In this document: piece after piece, positions 42,498-50,167 of the stretch | Layout of the letters: the number at the start of each line of letters is the position of its first letter | Position numbering within the stretch: position 1 is the stretch's first letter | Origin: JADKAV01 sp963732355 | Lineage (GTDB): Bacteria; Actinomycetota; Actinomycetes; S36-B12; UBA10799 | DNA length: 64,000 nt | NCBI GenBank assembly: GCA_963732355.1 | Contig: CAVSZD010000003.1 | Span: forward strand, 288,510-352,509 | Reading direction: 5' to 3' | Translations under genes and position numbers: made by a program | Notes under the pieces: generated by a model | What the model saw: the letters and a program-made list of their open reading frames with translations, nothing else | What the model was told of the DNA's origin: nothing | Databases searched by the model: none

Positions 42498-43805
42498 TCA
42501 ATTGCCCGCGATCGCGGCCAGGGCGCGCAGCGGGATCTCGATCCATTCGGGCCGGTTGCGCTTTTCGTAGACCGCTTCGTAGACGGCCTTGTCCACCAGA
42601 TAGGCCTGCAAGAGGATCTCGTTCTGGGCGGGGTTCGTGCCCTCGAGGGCGTATCCGGCCAGGAATGCCCGTTCGCAGTCGCGCTGCCAAGCCCGAGCGG
42701 CTGCGGTGTCACCGCCGCCCTGCCAGGCGGCGTAGGCGAAACTGCGCAGCATCCCGGCGACGTCGCGCAACGGATGGTCCAAGACTCGCCGGTTCTCGAA
42801 ATCCCCACCAGGTTCGCCCTCGAAGTCCAGAACTCGCCAGCCCTGCGTGGTCATCAGGGCCTGAGCGAGGTGATAGTCCCCATGTACCCGCTGGACGGTG
42901 ATGTGTCCCAGCTGCGTCAATCGGTCCAATTCGGCGTGCAGATTGTCGGCCATGGGCCGCAGCTCGCTGACCGTCTCAGCTGCCGAGGTGAGCCGGCGGT
43001 GCAGCCTATCGGTCATCAACCGGATCTGTTGATCGCCGAGTTCAGCCACCTGGAACCCTTCGGCCAGCGACCGGTGCACCCGGGCGGTGGTCTGACCCAG
43101 AGCATTGGCTTGCATCGAGAAGTCCTCACCGCTGGCCACGCTCTGACGAGCAAGACCCCAGCCGTCGACGGAGTCTGCGAAGAACTCCTGGATCATCGCC
43201 AGGTGCCCGTGCACGCGAACATCGGATTCCGGATCGATCCAACTGGAGGTGATCCAGCCCCGCAGCTGACCCACATCCCGACAGCCCACCCGGGCAAGTC
43301 CCTCATGTACCTCGATGTCGGGATTGACTCCGGGGCGCAGCATCCGGAACAACTTGACCAAGGAATCGCCGACCACGACGGAAGTGTTGCTCTGCTCAAC
43401 GCTGAGCACCCTGAACCCGGACAGCGACGCAGGTCGATGCAGCCATTGGGTCTGCGGGACCTCGTCGATCGGGATCAGGTGGGGAGTCTGGCTGGCTTGC
43501 CCCAGTAGTCCCGCGACGACCGCTTCGAAGGCTGTCCCGTCGTGGACGTGGCGTCGGCCCACCGAACCGATGAAGCTTGTGGGTTCGATGCTCGGCAGCA
43601 CAACCACCGGAATCTGGTAGATCTGCCAGCGCTTCCCGTCGGTCTGCACGGCGACGACGAGGTGCTGGGCTTGTGGTGCGCGTGCGATGTTGTGGCGGGC
43701 AGCAAGAGACAGCTGTGTGATCCGGTGGCCCTTGCTTGCGTACCAGCGCCTGCCAGGAAGCCATTGCCGAATAACCACGAGCAGTTCATCGTCGGTGATG
43801 TCCAC
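42498..43805 (-). CDS. mak: Maltokinase (Mak/Pep2-like)
   Basis: From the GTG at 43805 the product has 435 residues, near the family's 440-455. The N-terminal cap reads LLVVIRQWLPGRRWYASKG and the kinase core has VHGDYHLAQALMTTQGWRVLDFEGEPGG, with the catalytic Asp and the metal-binding DFEG. It phosphorylates maltose to maltose 1-phosphate for the GlgE glucan pathway. No treS or glgE gene is next to it here. A longer frame to 43898 exists but would overlap the aidB promoter and start, so the shorter form is preferred. Confidence 0.85.
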   Translation of the reverse strand: MDITDDELLVVIRQWLPGRRWYASKGHRITQLSLAARHNIARAPQAQHLVVAVQTDGKRWQIYQIPVVVLPSIEPTSFIGSVGRRHVHDGTAFEAVVAGLLGQASQTPHLIPIDEVPQTQWLHRPASLSGFRVLSVEQSNTSVVVGDSLVKLFRMLRPGVNPDIEVHEGLARVGCRDVGQLRGWITSSWIDPESDVRVHGHLAMIQEFFADSVDGWGLARQSVASGEDFSMQANALGQTTARVHRSLAEGFQVAELGDQQIRLMTDRLHRRLTSAAETVSELRPMADNLHAELDRLTQLGHITVQRVHGDYHLAQALMTTQGWRVLDFEGEPGGDFENRRVLDHPLRDVAGMLRSFAYAAWQGGGDTAAARAWQRDCERAFLAGYALEGTNPAQNEILLQAYLVDKAVYEAVYEKRNRPEWIEIPLRALAAIAGN

Positions 43806-43874
43806 GTGCTGAGTCTGCCCGAAGTGGCGCTCGTTCCAACCGGCCAAACCTGCCTGCGCGGCTGCAGCCGGGTC

Positions 43875-43880
43875 TACCGT
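43875..43880 (+). promoter_or_regulatory. -10 box for leaderless aidB-like transcript
   Basis: TACCGT ends six bases before the GTG at 43887. The same spacing is seen at dop, recB-like, mshC and the aldo/keto reductase. Confidence 0.5.
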
Positions 43881-43886
43881 GGAACG

Positions 43887-45518
43887 GTGAGCACCCACTC
43901 AGTGACGAACCAGCCCCCCGAACTTGTGCACAACGCTTTCCTCGACGACAGCGCCCTGCGCGAAGCAATGGGCGCGTTCGGTGCGGATTCCGAAGATGCG
44001 GGTCTGGTGCGCCTGGGCGGACTTGCCGGTTCGAGCGCCGTGCGGGACTTGGGCCGGCTGGCAAACGAGTACACCCCGGTGTTGCACACCCACGACCGTT
44101 ACGGCAACCGGATCGACGAGGTCGAGTTCCATCCGGCCTGGCATGAGTTGATGACGGTGGCGGTGGAGAGCGGGTTGCACGCAGCCCCCTGGACGGCCGA
44201 CGACAAAGCCGCGCACGTGCGTCGGGCGGCAGGTTTCATCACGTGGTCACAGGCCGAGGCTGGCCATGGTTGTCCGATTTCCATGACGTACGCCGCAGTC
44301 CCTGCCCTTCGCGTCGATCCGCTGGTGGCAGCCCAGTGGGTCCCGGGGCTCTCGAGTCGGACCTACGACTTCGGGCTGCGCCAGCCGGGTACCAAGCAGG
44401 GCCTGATCGCGGGCATGGCCATGACTGAGAAGCAGGGCGGCTCCGATGTCCGCGCGAACAGCACCGTGGCCGTTCCCGACGGCGACGGCTACCGGCTGAC
44501 CGGTCACAAATGGTTCTGTTCGGCCCCGATGAGCGACGTGTTCCTGGTGCTCGCCCAGGCACCCGGCGGGCTGACATGTTTCGTCGTGCCCAGGGTGCTT
44601 CCCGACGGCACCCGTAACGATTTCCAGATCCAGAGGTTGAAGGACAAGCTGGGCAACCGCTCCAATGCCTCGAGCGAGATTGAATTCGAGAACACCTACG
44701 CCCAGCGCCTCGGCGACGAGGGGCGCGGCGTTCGGACGATCGTCGAGATGGTTTCGGCCACCCGTCTGGACACGGTGCTGGGATCGACGGCATTGATGCG
44801 CAAAGCCCTGTCGGAGGCGATGTGGCACGCGGAACACCGCGAGGCATTCGGTGCCCGGCTCATCGACCAACCGTTGATGCGAAACGTGCTTGCGGACCTG
44901 GCATTGGAGGTGGAGGCCGCCACATGGCTGGGTCTTCGGCTGGCCCACGCCGTCGACGCCGCTGAGGCCGGATCCAGCGAGCAGGCTGCGTTGCGGCGCA
45001 TCGCATTGCCGATGTCGAAGTACTACGTGTGCAAGCGCACGCCCGCCATGACCTTCGAGGCCATGGAGTGCCTCGGCGGGGTCGGGTACGTGGAGGAGAC
45101 CGGCATGCCCCGGCTGTACCGGGAGGCTCCCGTCAACTCCATTTGGGAAGGGTCGGGCAACGTGAATGCGCTGGATCTGCTTCGAGCCATCGCCCGCAAT
45201 CCGGAGAGTCTGGATGCCTACCTGCAGGCTCTCGCCCCTGCGGCCGGCTGCGACGAGGCCTTCGACGCAACGCTCGCCGACATCCTCAACGCATTGGCCC
45301 AGAACCCCGCTGAGGCGCCTGCGCGGGCCCGTTGGCTGGCCGAACGGATGGCCTTGCTGCTGCAAACCGCAATCCTGGTCCAGCACGCTCCCGCCTTCGT
45401 GACTGAGGCATTCATCGCCAGTCGGCTTCAGCAGTCCGAGGGCACCTACGGAGTGGTCGATCTCGGTGCACACGACGTCGAGGCACTGCTCGAACGGGCG
45501 GCCGTGGGGCGTACCTGA
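43887..45518 (+). CDS. aidB: AidB-like acyl-CoA dehydrogenase
   Basis: The 543-residue flavoprotein matches the AidB branch. It starts NQPPELVHNAFLDD and has VEFHPAWHELM, GMAMTEKQGGSDVRANST, LTGHKWFCSAPMSDVFLVLAQ, ECLGGVGYVEETGMPRLYREAPVNSIWEGSGNV and the C-terminal DNA-binding-like helical region of about 110 residues. AidB limits damage by alkylating agents; its in vivo chemistry is unsettled. It lies about 450 bases longer than the ordinary dehydrogenase at 3809, and is divergent from mak. Confidence 0.9.
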   Translation: MSTHSVTNQPPELVHNAFLDDSALREAMGAFGADSEDAGLVRLGGLAGSSAVRDLGRLANEYTPVLHTHDRYGNRIDEVEFHPAWHELMTVAVESGLHAAPWTADDKAAHVRRAAGFITWSQAEAGHGCPISMTYAAVPALRVDPLVAAQWVPGLSSRTYDFGLRQPGTKQGLIAGMAMTEKQGGSDVRANSTVAVPDGDGYRLTGHKWFCSAPMSDVFLVLAQAPGGLTCFVVPRVLPDGTRNDFQIQRLKDKLGNRSNASSEIEFENTYAQRLGDEGRGVRTIVEMVSATRLDTVLGSTALMRKALSEAMWHAEHREAFGARLIDQPLMRNVLADLALEVEAATWLGLRLAHAVDAAEAGSSEQAALRRIALPMSKYYVCKRTPAMTFEAMECLGGVGYVEETGMPRLYREAPVNSIWEGSGNVNALDLLRAIARNPESLDAYLQALAPAAGCDEAFDATLADILNALAQNPAEAPARARWLAERMALLLQTAILVQHAPAFVTEAFIASRLQQSEGTYGVVDLGAHDVEALLERAAVGRT

Positions 45519-45577
45519 CCGGCGCGAACACGCGTGTTGGCGCGGCGCGCGGTGCGGCCATCGGGCAAGATCGGCGT
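45519..45577. other. Short intergenic palindrome
   Basis: A perfect 12-base palindrome AACACGCGTGTT (45527-45538) is flanked by GCGC on both sides, giving a compact GC-rich stem. It lacks a T-tract. It could be a terminator after aidB or a binding site for the DUF2505 promoter. Confidence 0.35.
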
Positions 45578-46081
45578 ATGCCCGCCCAGATCGATGAGGT
45601 TCAGACCTACGACGCAGACCCCGTGACCGTCTTCGCGATGTTGTGCGACGAGGAGTTCATCCGGCACAAGAGCACCCAGAGCGGTTCGCTTGAAGTCGAC
45701 GCGAGTGTGGTTGACCAAGGTGACACGATCCAGATCCACAACCGTCGTGTCATGCCGGCCAAGGTTCCAGGCTTTGTCAAACGGTTCCTGGGAGACACCA
45801 TTCCGCTTGATGAGACCCAGGTTTGGGGTCCCGCCGACGAGCACGGATCCCGGACGGCGGACTTCACCGTGGACTTCGACGGCCAGCCCCTCAGCTTCGG
45901 CGGGACCATCACCCTGCGGCCGCACGCCGGCGGCGGGACGGCGGTTGAGACCACCGGACCGATCAAGTGCTCTGTCCCCTTCGTCGGGGGCAGGATTGAG
46001 AAGTTCGCAGCGGAGTGGATCGGCAAGTACCTGAACAAGGAGCAGCGGGTGGGCGCGCAGTGGCTGACCGACCACGAGTGA
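45578..46081 (+). CDS. DUF2505 family protein
   Basis: The 167-residue protein begins EVQTYDADPVTVFAMLCDEEFIRHK and ends CSVPFVGGRIEKFAAEWIGKYLNKEQRVGAQWL, the two most conserved parts of DUF2505. The fold is predicted to be START/SRPBCC-like, a lipid-binding cup. No function is known. CAAGAT six bases before the ATG is a weak -10 box, so translation may be leaderless. Confidence 0.85.
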   Translation: MPAQIDEVQTYDADPVTVFAMLCDEEFIRHKSTQSGSLEVDASVVDQGDTIQIHNRRVMPAKVPGFVKRFLGDTIPLDETQVWGPADEHGSRTADFTVDFDGQPLSFGGTITLRPHAGGGTAVETTGPIKCSVPFVGGRIEKFAAEWIGKYLNKEQRVGAQWLTDHE

Positions 46082-46181
46082 GTAGGTGCGCGGGGCCGCC
46101 AGGCCGTTGGTTAGCCCCGCGGCCGGCCCGCCCGGGGCCGTTCGTTAGCCCCGCGCGCACGGCCTCGCCCAGGGGCCGTTC
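46082..46181. repeat. Repeated GTTNGTTAG half-units upstream of repeat A1
   Basis: The unit CCGTT(G/C)GTTAG occurs at about 46104, 46138 and 46178 with about 35-40 bases between starts, the first two followed by CCCCGCG. The third runs into the left arm of palindrome A1. They look like tandem decayed copies of one arm of the A element. Confidence 0.5.
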
Positions 46182-46249
46182 GTTAGAGGTTGTGCTGTTG
46201 GTTAGAGAAACAACGCGTGGATTCGCTAACCAACAGCACAACCTCTAAC
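46182..46249. repeat. Palindromic repeat A, copy 1
   Basis: Arms of 24 bases (46182-46205 and 46226-46249; core GAGGTTGTGCTGTTGGTTAG) are perfectly complementary around a loop containing ACGCGTGGATT. Near-identical copies lie at 57490 and 63076. The stop codon of zapE (46245-46247) is inside the right arm. Confidence 0.85.
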
Positions 46250-47258
46250 CAGGGCTCAACCGGGCCAGTTCGGCCAACGCCGACAGCCGCGAAAGCGCGC
46301 GGAAATACTTCTTCCGATACCCACCGCGCAGCATCTCCGGGCTGAACAACTCCCCCAGCGACTCCCCGGCTGCGGCCACGGGCACATCCTGGTCGTAAAG
46401 CCGGTCCACCAACACGACCAGCCGCAGCGCCACGTCCTGATCTGGCAACGGGTGAACCCCCAGCAGCCCCACAAGTGGAATGCCGTGCACCAGACGCGCG
46501 TACTTGGACGGATGAACCCCCGACAGGTGGTCACACAGCGCGTCGAAGTCGTCCAGCGTCGCACCTGCCGTGCGCTCAACCGCAGCCACCACATCCGCCG
46601 GCGCCCACGGTTGGGGTGCGCGTGGCACCCCCCGGTGCCGGTAGTCGACGCCGTCGATGCGGATCACGTCGAAGTGCGCAGACAACCCCTGGATCTCGCG
46701 CAAGAAATCGTCGGCCGCGAACCGGCCCTCTCCCAATGCGTCCGGCAGCGTGTTCGAGGTGGCGGCCAGCCGCACTCCGCGTTGGGTAAGAGCCATGAGC
46801 AGCGAACTCATCAGAACCGTGTCCCCCGGGTCGTCGAGTTCGAACTCATCGATGCATACGAGGTCGTGCCCGCCGAGCGCTTCGACGGTGCCCGCGAATC
46901 CGAGCGCCCCCACCAGGTGGGTGTACTCGACAAAGGTTCCGAAGGTCCGCAGGCCCGGGGTCGCGTGCCACAGCGACGCGAGCAGGTGGGTCTTGCCCAC
47001 GCCGAACCCGCCGTCGAAGTAGATGCCCGGGCGCATCTCGGCCGGCGCGGCCTTGCGCAACCAGCTGCGGCGTTTGGGTTGTGTGCCCGCCGCGACGAAA
47101 GCCCGGGCTCCGGCCACCGCCGCCGCCTGGCTCGGGTGCCGTGGATCGGGAACGTAGGAGTCGAAGGTGACCTGCCCGAAATGCGGCGGGGGCACAAATC
47201 CGGCCACCAGGTCTGTCGGGCGGACCTCGGGGATCCGTTGTGTGAGACTCGACGGCAC
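46245..47258 (-). CDS. zapE: AFG1/ZapE family ATPase
   Basis: The 337-residue P-loop protein has the family start RPTDLVAGFVPPPHFG and FDSYVPDPRHPSQ. Walker A is GGFGVGKTHLLASLW, Walker B VCIDEFELDDPGDT, and later GRFAADDFLREI and VLVDRLYDQDVPVAAAG. In E. coli ZapE acts on FtsZ; the eukaryotic AFG1 works with mitochondrial proteases. The stop codon TAG lies within repeat A1, so the last codons may have been set by insertion of that element. It diverges from the reductase gene with a two-base gap. Confidence 0.9.
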   Translation of the reverse strand: MPSSLTQRIPEVRPTDLVAGFVPPPHFGQVTFDSYVPDPRHPSQAAAVAGARAFVAAGTQPKRRSWLRKAAPAEMRPGIYFDGGFGVGKTHLLASLWHATPGLRTFGTFVEYTHLVGALGFAGTVEALGGHDLVCIDEFELDDPGDTVLMSSLLMALTQRGVRLAATSNTLPDALGEGRFAADDFLREIQGLSAHFDVIRIDGVDYRHRGVPRAPQPWAPADVVAAVERTAGATLDDFDALCDHLSGVHPSKYARLVHGIPLVGLLGVHPLPDQDVALRLVVLVDRLYDQDVPVAAAGESLGELFSPEMLRGGYRKKYFRALSRLSALAELARLSPG

Positions 47259-47260
47259 CC

Positions 47261-47881
47261 ATGGAATCTATCGCTGCCGACTCGCCTGGCCCGCCACAAG
47301 GGTGGTCAGATAGTCCGGTGGACGACGACGAGCTGTGGCAGGCGTACGCATGGTCCGAGCACTGTCTGCGGGTCAACTTCGTGACGAGCATCGACGGTCA
47401 CATCCAGGGTGCCGACGGCCTGTCCGGAACCCTGAGCACCGAACACGACCGGCGACTGTTCCATATGCTGCGGGCGGGTTGTGACGCCGTGCTCGTGGGC
47501 GCAGGAACGGCCCGCCGGGAGAAGTACGGGCCGATTAAGATCAAGGCCCCGTGGGATGAGATGCGCACTCAATCCGCCCCGCCTGCGTTGATCATGGTCT
47601 CGGCCAGCGGCAACGTCCCCGACATCGAAGGTGCGATCGTGAGCGACGGAACGGACCTCGCATCACTGAAGTCCCGCTACCCGCGGATCCTGTGCGAAGG
47701 CGGCCCGCACCTTTTCACATCGCTGCTCGAGCAGGGTCTGGTCGACGAATTGGCACTCAGCATCTCCGGGTGGCTCGGCGGGTCCGGCCGCCTGGTCACC
47801 GACGACGCCACAGCCCAGGCTGAACCCGTTCACGTCCATCACAACGCCGACGGGGTCTTCTCACTGTGGAGCATCTCGTGA
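47261..47881 (+). CDS. Pyrimidine reductase family protein (RibD C-terminal/DHFR-like)
   Basis: The 206-residue protein matches the RibD_C fold: LRVNFVTSIDGHIQGADG at the start, RLFHMLRAGCDAVLVGAGTARREKYGP in the NADPH-binding part, RILCEGGPHLFTSLLEQGLVDELALSISGWLGG near the end. RibD_C enzymes reduce ribosylaminopyrimidines in riboflavin synthesis; stand-alone copies in actinobacteria have uncertain substrates. Its stop overlaps the start region of ligC, which suggests co-expression. Confidence 0.85.
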   Translation: MESIAADSPGPPQGWSDSPVDDDELWQAYAWSEHCLRVNFVTSIDGHIQGADGLSGTLSTEHDRRLFHMLRAGCDAVLVGAGTARREKYGPIKIKAPWDEMRTQSAPPALIMVSASGNVPDIEGAIVSDGTDLASLKSRYPRILCEGGPHLFTSLLEQGLVDELALSISGWLGGSGRLVTDDATAQAEPVHVHHNADGVFSLWSIS

Positions 47882-48939
47882 TCTCACCCATGTTGGCAAA
47901 GGCCGTCGGAGACAAGATCCCCGAAACCCCCGGGCTGCTCTTCGAGCCGAAGTGGGACGGTTTCCGATGCCTGATCTTCCGGGATGATGATGGCGTCGTT
48001 CTGCAGAGCCGCAAGGAGGAGGACTTTTCGTACCTGTTCCCCGAGATGGTTGAAGCCGCCCAGTCCTTGCCGGCGGGAACCACCCTTGACGGCGAGTTGG
48101 TCATTGTGGGCCAGAAGGGCCTCGAGTTCGAGACCCTGGGCAACCGGATCCGCCCCCGATCCGAAGCCGGAGGCTGGAAGATCAAGGCGCTGTCCGAGGA
48201 CACCCCCACGCAATATGTCGCATTCGACCTCCTGCGCTGGCAGGGAGAGGATGTCAGCCAACTTCCCTTCGCCGAACGCCGGCGGATCCTGGCGTCGGTT
48301 GAACTCCCACAGCGATTGCACCTCACCCCGATAACCGATGACCGCGAGGTCGCCCAGGACTGGTTCAACCTTTTCGAGGGCGCCGGCCTCGATGGAGTTG
48401 TGTGCAAACCTGCGGACCAGCCCTATGCCCCCGGCAAACGCACCATGTTGAAGGTCAAGCATGTGCGCACAGCCGACGTGGTGGTTGCAGGATGGCGGCC
48501 CTACAAGAACCCCGCTCCGGACGGTTCTGAGATGGTGGGCGCGCTTCTGCTGGGCCTTTACGACGAGTCAGGTGTGTTGCACAACGTAGGCGCAGCCGGT
48601 GCCTTCAGTCGTGAAAATCGGATGGCGCTGGCCAAGGAGCTGGCCCCCATCGAGATCGGTCCCGATGACGAGCATCCGTGGAAGTGGGCTGGTGACGGGC
48701 AGCGGGTGCCCGGGATGCAGTCGCGCTGGACTGGCAAGAAGGACATGGGTTTCCACCCGTTACGTCCAGTGCTTGTCGCAGAGGTGAAGTACGACCACAT
48801 GCAGGGAGACCGCTTCCGGCACGTCGCGTCGTTCATGCGCTGGCGTCCCGACCGGGAACCGCTCAGTTGCACCTACGAACAGTTGGAGCGCCCGGTCAAG
48901 TTCGACCTGGCGGCGGTTCTGGCTGGGCAGGTGCGCTGA
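47866..48939 (+). CDS. ligC: ATP-dependent DNA ligase LigC
   Basis: The 357-residue ligase has the adenylation motif EPKWDGFR with the nucleophile Lys29, DGELVIVG (motif III region), DGVVCKP (motif IV) and the nucleotidyltransferase/OB boundary TMLKVKHVRTADVVV (motif V), ending after the OB fold. It is the stand-alone actinobacterial LigC type, used in non-homologous end joining backup and base-excision repair. A GTG at 47878 overlapping the preceding stop (GTGA) is a good alternative start. It is followed immediately by the LigD polymerase gene (TGATG). Confidence 0.92.
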   Translation: MEHLVISPMLAKAVGDKIPETPGLLFEPKWDGFRCLIFRDDDGVVLQSRKEEDFSYLFPEMVEAAQSLPAGTTLDGELVIVGQKGLEFETLGNRIRPRSEAGGWKIKALSEDTPTQYVAFDLLRWQGEDVSQLPFAERRRILASVELPQRLHLTPITDDREVAQDWFNLFEGAGLDGVVCKPADQPYAPGKRTMLKVKHVRTADVVVAGWRPYKNPAPDGSEMVGALLLGLYDESGVLHNVGAAGAFSRENRMALAKELAPIEIGPDDEHPWKWAGDGQRVPGMQSRWTGKKDMGFHPLRPVLVAEVKYDHMQGDRFRHVASFMRWRPDREPLSCTYEQLERPVKFDLAAVLAGQVR

Positions 48940-49965
48940 TGGCCACGGAGACCTTTCTGGAGGTGGCTGGACGCGAGGTGCGGATCTCCAGCCCGGACAA
49001 GATCTACTTCCCCGAGCCGGGATACACGAAGCTCGACGTGGTCTCGTACTACGCTTCGGTCGCCGAAATGATGCTGCCGTACGTCCAGGATCGGCCCGAC
49101 CGCCCTAGAACGCTGGCCCGATGGTGTTCTGCCTGGGGTGAAGATGGCCCAACGCGGGCGACGGGTGAACCCCGGCGAGGCGTTCTACCAGAAGCGCATT
49201 CCCACCCATGCTCCCGAATGGATCCACAGCGCGGAGATCTCGTTCCCCTCAGGACGCACGGCCAACGAGATCACCCCCACCGAGCCAGCCGTCATCGTCT
49301 GGTGCGCGAACCTGGGGACGATCGTCTTCCACCCCTGGGCTGTGACCGCGCCCGACGTGGAGCATCCAGACGAGTTGCGCTTGGACCTTGACCCGCAGCC
49401 TGGCACGGACTTCCGCGACGCCGTTGAGGCTGCGGGTGTGATGCGCGAGATCCTCACGGAGTTGGGGATGGTCGGCTGGCCGAAGACCTCCGGCGGACGC
49501 GGCCTGCACGTGTTCATCCCCATCGAACCCCGATGGGACTTCATCGATGTGCGTCACGCCGCGATCGGCATCGGCCGGGAGATGGCTCGCCGGGTGCCTG
49601 ACCTGGTGACGGTCGAATGGTGGAAGGAGAACCGCGGCGAGCGCATCTTCCTGGACTACAACCAGAACGCCCGGGACCGCACGATAGCCAGTGCCTTCTC
49701 GGTGCGCCCGAGACCGAATGCCCCGGTGTCCACTCCCCTGCGCTGGGACGAGCTGGTGCACACCGAACCCGGGGACTGGACGATCTCCACCGTGCCCGAC
49801 CGCATCTCGGAGTTGGGCGATGTGCACGCGGGTCGCTGGGGTCAGGCCTTCGACTTGACGCCGGCGCTGGAGTTGTACGACGGCGAGGAAATGGCATATC
49901 CCCCGGACTATCCGAAGATGCCTGGCGAACCGAAAAGGGTGCAGCCCTCGCGAAGAGCCAAGTGA
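48939..49965 (+). pseudogene. ligD: NHEJ primase/polymerase (LigD Pol domain), frameshifted
   Basis: Two frames make one LigD-type archaeo-eukaryotic primase/polymerase of about 340 residues. The first frame (48939 to about 49100) reads VRISSPDKIYFPEPGYTKLD and YVQDRP. The second (about 49100-49965) reads ALERWPDGVLPGVKMAQRG, LRLDLDPQPGT with the catalytic Asp pair, SGGRGLHVFIP and FLDYNQNARDRTIASAFSVRP. One extra base in CGGCCCGACCGCC near 49097-49102 accounts for the break, since RPTALERWP is the expected family sequence. All catalytic motifs remain. It ends KMPGEPKRVQPSRRAK, the peptide also found in repeat C copies. No ku gene is nearby. Confidence 0.82.
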
Positions 49966-50167
49966 GAGGGTTGATTCCTGGGTGTCGGTGGTCGCGCAGC
50001 GTAGATTCGCCGGAACATCTGCCTCGGCGGGTACCTGCCTGCCGTCGAGGGTGGGTACACCGGAATTGAGTGGTTAGTCACGCCTGGGGACTGGCCGTGA
50101 GTGCAAAGCGCCACTTCCGCCGTTCGTATTCGATGTGCGAAGATCGGTTTTCAGCCTGGGAGGGCCC
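49966..50167. other. Intergenic region with a repeat-module trace
   Basis: There is no gene here. A TTCGCCGGAACATC sequence at about 50009-50022 matches the opening motif of repeat modules C and D. A GGGAGGG site just before 50168 serves the next gene. Confidence 0.4.
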
